From assembly GCF_040581485.1 (NCBI RefSeq), contig NC_090130.1, positions 2,418,001-2,482,000 of the forward strand: a stretch of DNA of 64,000 nt, read 5' to 3'. This DNA is from Linepithema humile (taxonomy: Eukaryota; Arthropoda; Insecta; Hymenoptera; Formicidae). The position numbers and the translations under genes were made by a program. Positions 51,293 through 64,000 of this stretch are shown here, piece by piece. Each line of letters begins with the position of its first letter. Within the stretch, counting starts at the first letter, position 1. Under the pieces are notes generated by a model, which worked only from the letters and a program-made list of their open reading frames with translations, was not told the origin of the DNA and searched no databases.

Positions 51293-54200
51293 ACTTGGAA
51301 CAGACGACAGGCATGGAGGCAACAATAACGCCGAGCGGGAGAGGTGCCGCGCGCGAGCGTTGCGTAAGAGCGCAGTTGCGGATGCGACGCGTCAGGGACT
51401 CTCTCGAGCGTGTCGGTCCATCTTGGCTTCGCAGGTAGAAGGTTTTTCGCGTAATCACAGTGCCACCTACGTCTTCCACGGATTTTCCTCCTCGCAGCCT
51501 CCGCGACCCTCGGCCGCTCTCGGAGGATACGCGGAGTCACGCCTGTCTTCCTCCGGCCTTCGCTCCTCCTCGCCCGCTTCTTGTCGCTGCAAATTCTTTG
51601 TTGGGAAACTCGAGAAATTTTATTTCTGCCGCCGCTATATTGTTCTCCGTCGCTACATTGTTTCTTGCAAAACATGTTTACGATACAGCATCACGATACA
51701 TTCTGCTCGCATGTTCATTGTCACTTCTCGGTACTTATTATGATTAACAATCTGATTAAAAATGACGTAAAAGCCTTATTTAGACATTGTCATTAACTTT
51801 ATGTGCGCGCAAAAGTCGATAAGTAATAAAACCTTTTTTTTATATCGTTTTATTACGCCCTTATTCGAGGAACAGAATGATGGCATTATCTACCATCATT
51901 TAGCGGACATCCTGTCGAAGGATATCAGTGGAGTCCACTCGATCGTGCCCGCAGTTTTTTTGAGGGTATCGACGTATCGAACCGGATAATCTATTTTTTT
52001 CTTTTATTAGCACGAAGACATAATCGATCTCGAGCAATACGCTTGAGCTGCAAACTTTAAAAAGCTACACCTGCCGAAGTTGAACGATCTTGAAACCAGC
52101 ATAGTTACGCTTTATCCAGCATATTGGTGGCCGATTCGGCCGAGATAGACGGCGCTATCAGGTTCAATAACGTGCGAGCGGGCGCGTTATTATTAACGAC
52201 ATTGCGTGTCATGGTGTCGGAGAGCTCATGAGCGAAAGAGCACGTGGAACGAGCGCAAGTAGCTACAGGTGGTTCTGGCAGTTATATGTCCCGACTAACG
52301 GTTTTTTTTTTTAATACAAATATTTATTTTCTCGCATTGTGCTTGCACAATTCGCCGTGTGTATTTCACAGTAACGCGATACTCGCATCGCCGAAGCAGA
52401 TCAAATTGAATAAATTTGTAGAACGCCTCGTTTCGACAGATGGTGACGTTAGAATTCAGATGCACATTTGATATGTAAAAACAATTAAGTTTTCAACGAC
52501 GGGACAAGTAAAAACGGGAAAAGAGAAATGCTTATTTATGCGGAACGAACGCTTTTGCCGGAATAATTAATCAAACATGTCGTGTCCGATGCGAAAGAAA
52601 AAGACACTTTAGCTCTTCCCAGTACAATCGAAACACGATCGAGATGGGAGATCACTTTTTGCGCGTATGCTCTTATGTCCCGGAATAATTGTAAGTGAGA
52701 CTCGTAAAGGCGGGATTCGGGTTCTTGCGGGAATAACTCGCAGGCGAGGATCTGAAAAACGCGGAATAATGCGGCGGCATTGTATGCGGTATAAATTCTT
52801 GAATGACTGGAATCTTAGCGCGGTCATCGGATTCATCGAAGGATAGAAAGCTAGGGGAACTTGGTGCGTGCCTTTTCAAGAATCGCGTAGGATGTTCGTC
52901 ATACGTGGTATGATTCGTAACATCAATGATTGATTAATGCATTGTCACTCTGCTACGACTAAACAGCTCAAAGTCTTCATTTCGCGCGGTCACAAGCTTA
53001 TCTCGCGGATCGATATTTTATATTCATAAAATGTAACAATAATTATACACACGTGCACAAGTTATCTTTCAATAGATATAATGGCCAAGTATGCATAAAT
53101 TAAAGGATTATCTTTCTCTTTATTAATTAATAAATGCTTTCTATTAATTAATAATATTTAAAATATATATAGCTTATGATTGTCAAATATCGATTTTAAT
53201 ATGTTTTCGCAACAACATAATTATAGTATAAAGGAATTTTTAAGCTACAAAAAATTCTTCAAATAATACTCCGTTTGAAAGTTTATTTAGCCTCCTGCGA
53301 AACATCCGCACACATAATAGCCGACGAGGATTGTCTCTTCAAATTCTGACGTCCGAAATGGCGTAATAGGTCCGTTGCGTAGGTCGCCGAAGCGACGAAC
53401 GCGTTAACGAGCCAGTTGTCAGATTTCTGCGAAGACATAGATCCGCAAGGAATCATGCGTCGTCTCCGGCAACACACGAGTGTATACGTTCAGGCTGCAC
53501 GCACACGCGCTCGTCCGACTCCGAGAAGAAGAAATTACGTAAGCCCGAGTCCCCGCTTCCACTACGACACGCGTAGCGCATAGCGCTATTCCGCGGTTTC
53601 CTCGTCTTTCTATGGCCGGCTCGATCCAAATCGACGGATACACGAGGCGTGCGTGTGTGTGCGTGCGCCGCGCGGTTGCGTAAGGTCGCGAGCGAACGAC
53701 GCATCCGGCCCTTTTGACTCATCGGATAGGAAGGACCGGAAGTCCTTTGAGCGATCGGTAATTCGGAGCGTATGTTCGAAAGGAGCGACTGATTAGCGGC
53801 GCCGGGCCTTTGTCTGTGTCGCGATTGAATAGCGAAATTTGATTACTGGACAATCGCAAGAATTTTACTTCACATTTAGCGGAATCGTTAGAAATTATTA
53901 TCGTTAACGGCGTTGAGAAACGTTATTTTGAGATAATAAACTCGGATTATTAAAAGCCAGAGAGAGTTTGTGAACGCATCTACCGGGAAGATCGGACTAC
54001 GCGTGCTATGCATAACGACGCAGCTTCCAGGCGAATGCACGCGGGCAACGGTGCATCTGTGCGTCACTTCCTGAGCTCCCGCTCGATTCGCATCGGCAGA
54101 CGGATTATCATTTATCTCGTCAGCGTCTCAAGTTTGTGCGGAGATGTTAAAGCGCGTTCAATTCACAGCTTTCTAATCGCTTTAAAGTGTCCAAGCGCTT

Positions 54201-56265
54201 TTTCCCGCTGTCGCTTCAGCAACTTCTGCATATCCATTGCCCGTTTGTGTCTTATAAACCTTAAGATAAACCTCTCTCTCAGCGTCTGATATCAACTAAG
54301 CGAGCAAAACGTCATCGCCCATAGCAGAGTGTAGCTTATAGCGGAGATATGCGGCAGCTAGATAATGTCTAGCGCGGTGCAATGTTGAACGCAAGCTTCG
54401 GTAATGACGTGACGTCTCGCATCGAACAATGTATACCAATCAAACATCCAGTGTCCGGATTACAAATTTATCGTAGATTAAATCGTCATTTAACATTACG
54501 GACAACTCTTGCACAAAAATATAGTTGAAAACTTTCGATAATCATTTTGACGCGTGCAAAACCGGATTTGCGATTCTATTTACGGAATTCAAGTGTAATG
54601 AGGCAAAAAAGTGAGAGCAACGCGTATGAAATGAACCGCGACAGTAATGAAGAACTCGTCGTATCGGGCCGCTGGCGGAAAAATGCGCATAGTGAACGAA
54701 CGCGACATCATCGATCGCCGGTGCATCCGTCGCAATAAAATGCACACGCTTATTACGTAACCGTCAGTCAAGACCTGTCTATTAATCTCAGCTTGGTTGT
54801 AATTAACGAGCAACATTCCGCTGAGAATCTTTTTTTTGTTTTCTTTTTTTTTTTTTTATTTCCTTGCCCCTGGCACGGAGTATCTGCACGATGTAAAACA
54901 TATATCAGCGGGAAATCTAAGAATTATTATGTATAACATAGTACGATGTTTGTTTTTTACTCGTCGGAGATTCGTAAATACAAAGTATTATGCAAATTCT
55001 TGTGTCATGGAAGTGGCCTATATAATTTACGAATGAGAGGAAAAAATGCTGATTTCGAAACATTATCGCTCCTCTCGTGCATTCTTGTGCACACACTGGC
55101 TTTATTAATGTTGAAATAAACATCAGGAAAATAAAAGTGGCTTGTATGTCAATAATTACATCCGCTTTTCTGTGTGGGATGTAAACAATCCGATTGATAT
55201 GTGTAGCTAAGCAAAAAGTGCCGATTGTAAATCACTATTTACCTTTGATATTATGTCACTTTTAATTCTTAATTTTCAACCGCACAAGTTAATTAATGCA
55301 AATCGGTCTCGACTTAAAAAATTAACTTCACAAACTAATTCTTTGTGATAATCGAAGTTTCTAATACTACATCGTGCGAAACTAATATATGATAATATAT
55401 GTTAAGCGGAATAATAGCATGAAAAATGAGCGTCACATGCTTTACATAAATGTTTCGCTGGCTCTGAAACACTGAAGATAACGCTTGATCGGCGTCAATT
55501 GACTGCTAACGATTGCAGTACTTACGATCGCAACCTGCACCATAATACCGATCAAATAGATTTACCTCGCCGAACGCCTTCTATGCCGGCGTCCGCTCGA
55601 CTAGACGATCCGCTGATCGCGATAAAACGGATTTTTCGTATCTATCCGCAGCGGTCTGGTATAAATCGCGCTCGGCCGGCTAATTAAACCGTTGCCTATC
55701 GCGACGATTAATCTATCGACATTTCCTCCCGGCCACTGGCTTCTTCATTCTCCCGATCCTTCTTTCTCGTCGCATATTCATTTCTCTTTTCCACGAGATC
55801 CGACGTGCATACGCACGCTTCATTGACGAGGGCGCACTCGAATTTAAACGTAACAATTAACGCATGATCGATGACAAAACAATAACACGATGAACGATTA
55901 TTGTGAAAATGTTATGATGATTCCGCATGTGTCACGCAAGAATGAGCGAAACAGAGAGACGAGAGAGTAGCGCGTATCGACCAGATGAGAGCTTTAAAGT
56001 GTATATCCACGCGCGCAAGCCGGCGTGTCTAGAGGCGTAGAAGCGACGAGGAGGTAAGATTCCTCGCCCGGCTTCCACCGACGTGTGTTTCAGATGCGCT
56101 CTTGCACATGTATACGCCGTCTTGTCGGGCGTGAATATTTATGCCCGACCTCTCGCTGCCGCGATCGCGGCCTATTCGCGCCGCCGAGAAATCCTCCGCA
56201 TTCTGGAAAAGAGATACGAACGCCGCGGATTGTTCTGATTTATAGTCGCGCGAGTATCCGCTCGG

Positions 56266-56285
56266 TCAGTGCCGCTCAATCGGCC
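56266..56285. repeat. 20-bp motif, copy 1
   Basis: TCAGTGCCGCTCAATCGGCC is found here and again at 57,501-57,520. Ten bases after this copy the sequence CGTACGCGC (56,296-56,304) follows; in copy 2 the same nine bases follow immediately. The short conserved composite suggests a repeated binding site or an old small duplication. Confidence 0.9.
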
Positions 56286-56616
56286 GGAATACGCGCGTAC
56301 GCGCGCGCGATTTCCGCACGAGCGCCATACTCGTGATCGATAACCGAGAATGAATGTCATGCAATATGTAACAGTATGATGGAAGGAACGCGGAATAAAT
56401 ACGGAGCGTGTAATACTCATTGAATTCTAGCTACTCGTCGAATAATAACATGAGAATAAATACTTCTGTCTTCGCGCATTGCCGTTCAGTCTCGTCGAGG
56501 AAATATATTTATAATTTTAAGCACGCACTTGCTCCCTTGAGAACTCGAGGCAAAATTAGATAAAGTTCTTCGCGATGAGATGTCGTATAATCGCTGGCTA
56601 ATGAGAATCATTTTTC

Positions 56617-56653
56617 ATCCGACTGCAGATTGCCTTTGTCGGATGCAATCTGC
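56617..56653. repeat. Interleaved inverted repeats (A-B-A'-B')
   Basis: ATCCGAC (56,617-56,623) is complementary to GTCGGAT (56,638-56,644). GCAGATTGC (56,625-56,633) is complementary to GCAATCTGC (56,645-56,653). The arms alternate, so the two stems cannot form together as simple hairpins. The order is that of a pseudoknot, but the zero-length last linker makes a standard H-type knot sterically unlikely. Confidence 0.85.
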
Positions 56654-57276
56654 GCGTGGCGTGAATCACACACTTCGCTTGCCGTCGTGGTCGTTCATTA
56701 ACTATATGCGCAATTGCAGTCTCCACGGCAATTTATGTACACGCTCTATATTCGTGTGGTCGTGTCAATCTTTTAAGCTGTAAACTTATCTCACCGATAT
56801 TTTCCCGGCTTCTCACATATTTAATCAACTGCTTGACCAATCGATGTAAAGAAGGTATGGATTTATTCATCAGTCTATAAGATACGTTAAATTTTGCAAT
56901 GACTTGTAATGTCAAGTAAAAGTGATGTGTATATAAATACATCAAAACATTGTAATCGTATAAACGTTCTACTTTGCATTGATAGTTTTATGTTAAATTT
57001 CGATACATAAATTAATAATCCATTAATTTTAGGCTTACCATTAGTTCGGGCTTAGCTGAGATCATTTGCGAGAGCGGTTTCAATATTAAGAAAGATGCGG
57101 AGATAAACATGCATTTTGATTAATGCTCGCAACGCGGCTTCTCACTTGCAGTCTTGTTTTATCTAGATAAATATTTAATTAATGGAAGGATTATATATAA
57201 CGTAAGCATTTTAATTATGTAAAATTCCATTTATCGTTATCATTATTACATGAACGTAAACTGCATTTATGTACAC

Positions 57277-57304
57277 GTGTGTGTGTGTGCGTATGTGTGT
57301 GTGC
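57277..57304. repeat. GT-rich dinucleotide repeat
   Basis: Two short GT runs separated by CGTAT. A simple repeat. Confidence 0.85.
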
Positions 57305-57500
57305 ACGTACGTAAGCGCAATTGAGTTATCAGAGGAGATACGAGGGTAATCCACTTTGGTGAAACCACATTGCACTGGCATGAACAAAGGCGGACGGTGA
57401 AAATATGTGCCGGTCGGCGCGTGAAGGAAACAAACTGCTGGCCTAATGTGTGTCGGGGCACCAACACCGCGCGCTGATTTATACAAGCGAATCGATTGGA

Positions 57501-57520
57501 TCAGTGCCGCTCAATCGGCC
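57501..57520. repeat. 20-bp motif, copy 2
   Basis: Exact second copy of TCAGTGCCGCTCAATCGGCC, followed directly by CGTACGCGC (57,521-57,529). It is in the same orientation as copy 1, about 1.2 kb downstream. Confidence 0.9.
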
Positions 57521-58919
57521 CGTACGCGCACTAATCGGCGTTATACAAGATCGCATTAGATAAGTATCGGGTGACCCGCGATGCAATTTACGCGTTTCAT
57601 TTGCAATCGTTCTGCCTCTCTTTCCTTATCTCTCGTTCTCTCTTTCTAACCCGCGCTATTCTCCACTTTTATGTAATCCGCCGCCGGCCTTTTTACTGCA
57701 GCGCGTGCTGCTAAACCGGTATAAACCATGGATCATTATTATGTTTCTAGCAGACTCGTTAAAACGCGATGATAATAATAATGATAATGATATGCATTAA
57801 CGCATCGAGCCGTAGGAAGAATTGCGAACAAACGTATATATATATCTAATGCTACCGAATGACACAACTCGCTGAAGTATATTAGAACGCGCGTTGCAAC
57901 GAGAAATCAGGGTAGAAGCGGGAGGAGACTCTCGCAGGGTTGAAAAAGTGGCGCGCCGCTAAATGCCGTTAAATCACACAACGTTGAAACAGGAATTTCA
58001 AGTTCTCGCGAACGCTGCACTTGCGGTGGAAAAATTATTGTGAAAAAAAAAAAAAGTAAAATGAAGGTTCTGACAGGTTTCGTTATCATTCGCGTTTTTC
58101 CGTCCGTGGCATCGCTCCGATCATCGAGTCCCGGGAATGACTCCGGCACGGACACGCTCTATTTTGGTCGCTGTAGGGGCACTCGCATTATCTTACTGCT
58201 AGGTGTATCTTTTGTTAAGTTCTATTGAATAAAGCATGGCCGTAGTGACGGAAGAGTATCGATTTGGCGTCGTGGTAACGTCAGGCCGTCTGTGCAGGTC
58301 GTGCCGTTTCCACTTAAAATACCGATTTCTATCCCGGGAAATAAAATTACTCTTTCATTTCGCCGTTAGCCACAACAGCTATTTCCAACAATATATTCAG
58401 GGTGCAATAAAAATATACCGCTCGCGATTATATTTAAAGCGAACCTATTTATTTCAACCGATCCACTGTGTCGGGCTTGCGCGCCGTCGCGCCGAAAAAT
58501 TTCCGCAAACGTCGAAAAACGGGCGCGGTTCGAAATAACTTTCGGACACGCGAAATTCGGGTTGGCTTTACGAGCGGCGAGAAGCGGCGATCTGATAACA
58601 TTGCAGGAAATTATGCGGGAACGGGCGATGCGTCGTGCTCCTCTTTCGTCGGAGTGAAAGCCACTCGGGTCCTCGAGAGGCGAAACACTTGGCGGCACGC
58701 CTACGTTCTCCGCGCGTACACGCGAGTTCCTTTTCTACTTTGTTACCGGCTCGCGCGGCACTCTTCGCGAACTTCTCGCGCACGCTTCCTCGTTCCGTCG
58801 CGGCCGGATATGTACTTTTACCGCGCGATGGAGTAAAAGCAGCGCGCCAGTGTATGTCATACCGATTAAATCCTATAAATCTCTCGGCAAAAGAAGGATT
58901 ATCTGCCCCGTGATGACCG

Positions 58920-61900
58920 TCTCATTAGAAAGCAGGATGCAAGTCTCGGTTGATCGTTAAATGTCAGCGACAGCTGCTTCCTTGGACGAGAGTTTTTATT
59001 ATCGGGGAAGTGGCAAAAAATTCGGATTTAATGAGGTGGAATAAGGATTAAAAGTATTATATTACTTGCATCGCGAGTTTTCCATGAAAATAATGTCAAA
59101 GTCAAGCTAGAGAGATAAAGAGGCTTTGCGAGAGCTTGTTTTATGACTCACGCACTTTTATTAGCGGCGCCGCGATTCGGTGAGGTGACGAGTGCCTGGG
59201 ATATCTTTAAATGCTGTTTAACACTTTCAAAATAAATTTCACGGCTCGAGCGGAGCGAAAAACAATGAATCAGGATGTCACGAAGGCACATCGCGAACAT
59301 GGATTTAGCGAGTTGTTAACGGTTACTTACTTAATTACGAAGTGCTGATAATGCTAGGAATAACTCTAAACGTTAACGACTCAATAGTACGAGACTTGCG
59401 ACTCTAGTCGGCTCGCTGCGACAAAATAGGCAGCGCCCATACCGGTACCAGTTACCTAGATAAACTTTTTCTCTGTATCTCCCGGGAATTATCCTTATCC
59501 GATCGATGCGTAAATAACCCTTTCCGGGAATATGTTAATTCGACGTATCGCTTTTGCAGTGAAAACCAGAGAGCCGGATAAAAACCGGATAAAAGTGAGA
59601 TGCAAATTCTTTTGAATTATAAATATTAATGCCACAGAGTGCGGACGTGTATAAAATACACTAAATGATGTAAAAATTTAATTTTTGTGCGCGCTAACAT
59701 AAATATTTGCTTCGTTTCGTTTAATAACATCAAGACGGCGTGGAAAAGTAATATTACGAATTTCTCCTAATTTATGAAGTGCGATACAGGCGTTAAATGC
59801 TCACCTATTTTGGGTGAACGGCGACGATATTCCTATTTTTATCACCTAATAACAGCGGTTTTTGTGTGCCACATTTACGTCCTAATAGAAAATTAGTATC
59901 GTCTTACTGCGGCAGTTTTGGGTACTGGCGAGGCCGACTGCGCCTAAGCACGAAAAGCGGATAGCAGTATATAATGTCTATAGGTATATGGGATGTGCCG
60001 AGGTACGCCCACAATGGTCCTGCCAGTGTTTCTCAATTCGTACCGACTTTATATATCATTGCCAGTCATTCCGTATATTGCCATATTACATTACATTTTT
60101 AATTGCATATAATTCTTCGTTGAGAAAATTATCTTCATTTCTTATTATTTGATGGATCACGTTATAACTTTATGTTTTTCAACTCTAGATTGTGCAATCT
60201 TAATGATGAATAGTAATTAAATTGTCTGAATTATTGATTGACTTTTTTTATTCATAATTGTAATAACTCTCAGTCGATATAAATAATCATATTTGTGTCA
60301 TGTTTTCGCTTATTTTGCATTAGCTGTCTGCAACCCCATGTGGTGGTTCCATTAATTATAAATTATAAGCACAGGAAATATACTAGAAATGTTGTTTAAT
60401 CAATAGCATAAATTAATATTTTACATTTAATGTCTGTTTCTCATTGCGTATGCAATCGATTAAACTTTTCGCTTCTCGAAGAGCAATAAAATCTAGGTTT
60501 AATGTTCTTGCTCTAGAAACTTTTATGACAAATCTATTCATATGCGAATTTTAATTCATTTATCATTTATTCGAAGTGTAGTTTTATTGGATAGAAAGGC
60601 ATATACACAACGACTCGTTCATATGCATATGTGCAACATTTTACTAGATATGACTTGAAAACGCACGTGTTCTGCATACGCGTGATACGCGTACATTATG
60701 TCACATCAAAACCCTGTTTAAAACCGCAATATATCGGCGGCGAAGTAATTAATACAGCGATAAAGTACGCGAATTCTCATCAGGCGGTTAAGTGCGTTAA
60801 GTACCACTGTGCCGCGAATTTACCGGAGGGGGATGGAGGGGTGGTCTTGATGCACAGCCTGATTTTTGGCAAGGAGGGACCTCCTCCTTCGTCATCGGTA
60901 CGAGTTTTAATGCGTTTTACGGCCCCGACTAAAAACCCATTAAGGGCCCGTCGGCGGGTGGGAGGACAAATGCCCCCTTCCTCAAGGACGCGCTGAAAAT
61001 TATTTCCTCTCTCTCTGCCTGCGAGAGAATGAAACTTCGCACTCGGAGCCCGACTCATAGTGATCCAGCTGACGTTCCGAAGTTTCATCTCCCTCGTCTT
61101 CTTCGTTTTCCAGGCAAAATAAAGAATGGAATTTAAATTGCGACAGGCGGTTTTTAAAGGCCTAACGAGAAAAACGTTATTTGCGCGAAATTTCTACTGG
61201 AGCCGCCGAAAGCGATTATCGTTTCACATATAGGATGCACAAGAGAGCATATTGCGCGTACTTTCAATTATTTCCTCTCTTCATTATTCCGTTTTTTTTT
61301 TTTTTTACGATATCGTGAGTTGCTATCATCTGCATTGTGATATCTGTTTTATCGCGATTCAATGAGTTTATCGATTCGAGTTAAATAATCAAAATTGTAG
61401 TAAATTTCGCACATTAATTAGAAACGAATAAAGGCAGTAGTTACTGATCGGTGTCATGACGGATGCGCAGCTACAGTTATCAGCTTTCCATCAGCCGACT
61501 GATACCCGCACTTTTCATTCTTGCGAATTCGCGTGAAAATGCCAGTTGCGTGTCCAGCCACGCAGCTCGCACGCATGGAACTACGTCAACTTGCACTGCG
61601 GGTAACAATCTTTTGAATCAAACAACGCAAAATGCATCGCATTAATTATGGCTGGACAACTCTAATTTTAAACAATGCATTTTTATTACCAATAATTATA
61701 ATATGATTTCTGGTATAAATATATTTCGCGTGTTCTCGGGGCAACGCGTTGTTTTAAGCATAAGCTCAATTTAGATGGCGAGTCAAGTAGATATTTGTAT
61801 ACATTACACGTACAACACTTATTTGTGTAATGTTCGTTCAACGCTATTCTGATAATCGCACAACTATCACAGATTTAGCTCGTAAATTACACTTAAACAT

Positions 61901-62820
61901 ACGCTGAAATATTGTCGCCTGAGACATTATTACGCTTTATGCGTGTATCACAATAATTACGCCACTGTTCAGATCTGAGATGTAATCTGTCTAATAAGAT
62001 ACTTGAACTTCGCAGAAATGCGATGCATTTTTATATTTTACGATCGATGCGGACAGATGAAAAATGACACGTTCGCGACTTTTTTGCGATACATTTCCCA
62101 AGATTATAGACTCACCGGAATATCATCATTCTATCTAAGATCATACATCTTAATCGACTTGTTTTTGGAAAAAAGCACAGTTGCGTAAAGTTGATGCAAA
62201 CAATCGGCACGACAGTCTTCATTTTAAATTCAATAAGTGATTATCAAAAATTATATTAATACCCAAACGTAAATCAACACACATTTGCATTGTTTTCACT
62301 TGCCAAAGATACATGAAACGCGTGGATTATTAATTGGTTGCAGCTAGAAACAATTAGTTGTTGATGTTCGGCGCAATTCAACCCGCATTACATTTCGATC
62401 GCCGCATTTCATTCGCGCGCGTTTTATCACGATGATATCCCGTGCAGTTCGACCACTTTTACCGACACATTGCGTCTATCGCCTTCCACTGCGTGCAACC
62501 GGTCTGAAATTATCTTTTTAATTTCTCCGACACATTGACGAGCGTCCTCCAGTGAGAAACGCCTTTTTAATCTCTGGTGTCTTCCATTGAAAGGAAAGGC
62601 GATGAGCATGGGAGACGTCACGTATAACGGCGCATTTAACGCTAAATATCGCCCTTCCTGCGTTTATTAAATATGTTACTGCATAAACACGCGGAGGGAT
62701 TGTCGGATACCTGTGTTTAGCGCTAAGTGCGCGATGAATGTGGATTAAAACTATCTAAAGACACTCGATGATTGATATCATCAGCGCCCCGGGCGCTCCG
62801 AGAATACTGTCAAAACGCAC
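58920..62820. other. AT-rich portion of Dll intron 2 without features
   Basis: Mostly AT-rich DNA with frequent stops. A GC-richer patch at 60,800-61,000 gives short overlapping frames without motifs, and a T run lies at about 61,290-61,304. I see no gene, RNA or mobile element here. Confidence 0.5.
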
Positions 62821-63196
62821 GGCAAGGGGGGGAGCCTCTCTTGTCGCTATTTGCATGAGATCGAACTACTGACTATCGATTCTATTATCGTTAAAAATTA
62901 CGTACGGCTCTTGAATTATACATGGTCCCTCTCCACCCTCCGGCCGCATCGCAGCGTACGCCGCGTCGCGCCGGACGGGCGCACACGAGAGCGGGAGAGC
63001 AGGACGGGGCGAGAGCAAAAAAAAAAGAGGGGCAGAGGGAGGGGACAGGTAAAAGAAGGAGCACGGGCACGGTATTGATGCATAAAACGTGCATATTTAC
63101 GAAGCCTGTTTTCACGGATGTGAACACCCGGTATGCACGCGCTACACGGGAGGAAAGCGGAGAGGTGGTACAGGAGAGAGGCGGGAGAGAAAGAAT

Positions 63197-63260
63197 GAGA
63201 GAGAGAGAGAGAGAGAGAGAGGGCCCGCGGAGAGGACCGCATCGCGCCGCAACGCCATTT
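63197..63260. promoter_or_regulatory. GA tract next to a PHO-type GCCATTT site
   Basis: A GA run at 63,197-63,221 is followed after about 33 bp by CGCCATTT (GCCATTT at 63,254-63,260), matching the core bound by Pleiohomeotic/YY1. In Drosophila, GAGA-factor and PHO sites are common components of Polycomb response elements, and Dll is a known Polycomb target. A pair this small is suggestive at most. Confidence 0.25.
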
Positions 63261-64000
63261 ATTTATTTTACCCCGGCGGACGGATGAGAGAACTCGTTTG
63301 CGGCGCGCGGATGCGCGCGCTCGCTCGTCCGCGCCGCGGTGTATACTTAACGGGGGCGCGTACGTGCGATGCGGAAAGCGCAGATCCTCCATAATGAGCG
63401 ACGACGGCGTCCGACATCGCCGCCGGTTAAACGCGGAGGGCCCGGCCCCGCCGCTACCGTTCGCCCCGATTTTTCCGCGTCCCGAAACGCGCCCCGCGGA
63501 ACGCGCGAAATTACCGACTTTGGATCGGCGAAATTACGGGATGGCGATCACGTCGAGGCTAATCCGCCGAGTTCGAGAGAGAGAAAAAAGAGAGACTGCA
63601 GCGGGCTTAGTATCCCAGAAAAGTGGTAGGATATTATGGACAAAATGAATACCTCGTCGATGATAACGTAGCCGTCCGCTGAAATTAATGCCAGATTGCT
63701 TAAGCGCCGAGAAACTCGCGCCTCGGTTAATTGTGCCTACAAGGCTTTTAAGTTTCCCGATTTAATGTAATTACGGTTAACTAAATTTTAACTCCACGTA
63801 TTATGACTAAAATTACACTTTAGAAAAATGCAGGAAATTCTAAATCTGAACACATTAAATCGATCATTTAAATAATGAGGCGCACATTTTTCATGTCTAT
63901 TTATTACGTACGCTATTATCGTATTCTTTTTAAATTAAAACTGTCGAGATTTAATTGCAGAATAAAGTTTTGTTAACGCAGACGGTTTTCACGGACAAAC

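Larger units (their letters stand above)
27040..64000 (+). other. Dll: Dll intron 2, partial (at least 36.96 kb, 3' end beyond window)
   Basis: From the donor at 27,040 to the window end I find no exon encoding the remaining homeodomain (V-K-I-W-F-Q-N-R-R) and no other recognisable gene on either strand. The inference is that the intron continues past the window. Alternatives are that the downstream exon has been missed by eye or that the assembly is rearranged. The stretch alternates AT-rich DNA with GC-rich islands that produce long overlapping chance frames. Large introns in developmental regulators commonly hold enhancers, but none is demonstrated here. Confidence 0.75.

Noticed and set aside
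60349..60355. TGGTTCC, looked at as part of the missing W-F-Q homeodomain codons
   Set aside because: It continues as ATTAATT rather than encoding Q-N, and the upstream codons do not read K-I.

Overview
The window is animal genomic DNA, most likely from a hymenopteran insect and probably an ant. CpG dinucleotides are abundant rather than depleted. The sequence alternates between very AT-rich stretches and GC-rich islands, and coding density is extremely low. The only gene I can support is a two-exon, 3'-truncated part of Distal-less (Dll), the NK-like/Dlx-family homeobox gene that specifies distal appendages. The hymenopteran assignment rests on base composition and on a linker between the two conserved blocks that resembles hymenopteran Dll. 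It is an inference, not a database result.

Layout. Positions 1 to about 17,740 are upstream DNA without a recognisable gene: AT-rich with a few GC-rich patches, simple repeats and one large imperfect inverted repeat near 7.6 kb. Positions about 17,740-19,297 form a GC-rich promoter-proximal region and presumed 5' leader with five short upstream ORFs. Coding exon 1 (first in-frame ATG 19,298; donor after 19,787) carries the Dll N-terminal region. A 7.0-kb intron follows (19,788-26,815). The homeodomain exon (26,816-27,039) ends exactly between homeodomain residues 44 and 45, the conserved Dll/Dlx intron position. From 27,040 to the end of the window (at least 36,961 bp) I see only intron: the exon with the rest of the recognition helix (W48, F49, Q50, N51) was not found.

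How it works together: both exons join in frame (phase 1, then phase 0) on the + strand and give 238 residues from the first ATG. Everything else is best read as non-coding territory of one developmental regulator. It holds GA/CT tracts, clustered homeodomain-type and POU-type sites, GC-rich islands, short tandem duplications and several overlapping or interleaved inverted repeats.

I found no tRNA, rRNA, CRISPR array, transposase, reverse transcriptase or second protein gene. The many other long open frames lie in GC-rich DNA, overlap one another on both strands and show no family motif. I found no convincing undescribed system. The most distinctive signals are the interleaved inverted repeats (24.7, 25.0 and 56.6 kb), the 20-bp motif repeated at 56.3 and 57.5 kb, and the unresolved start of the Dll protein.
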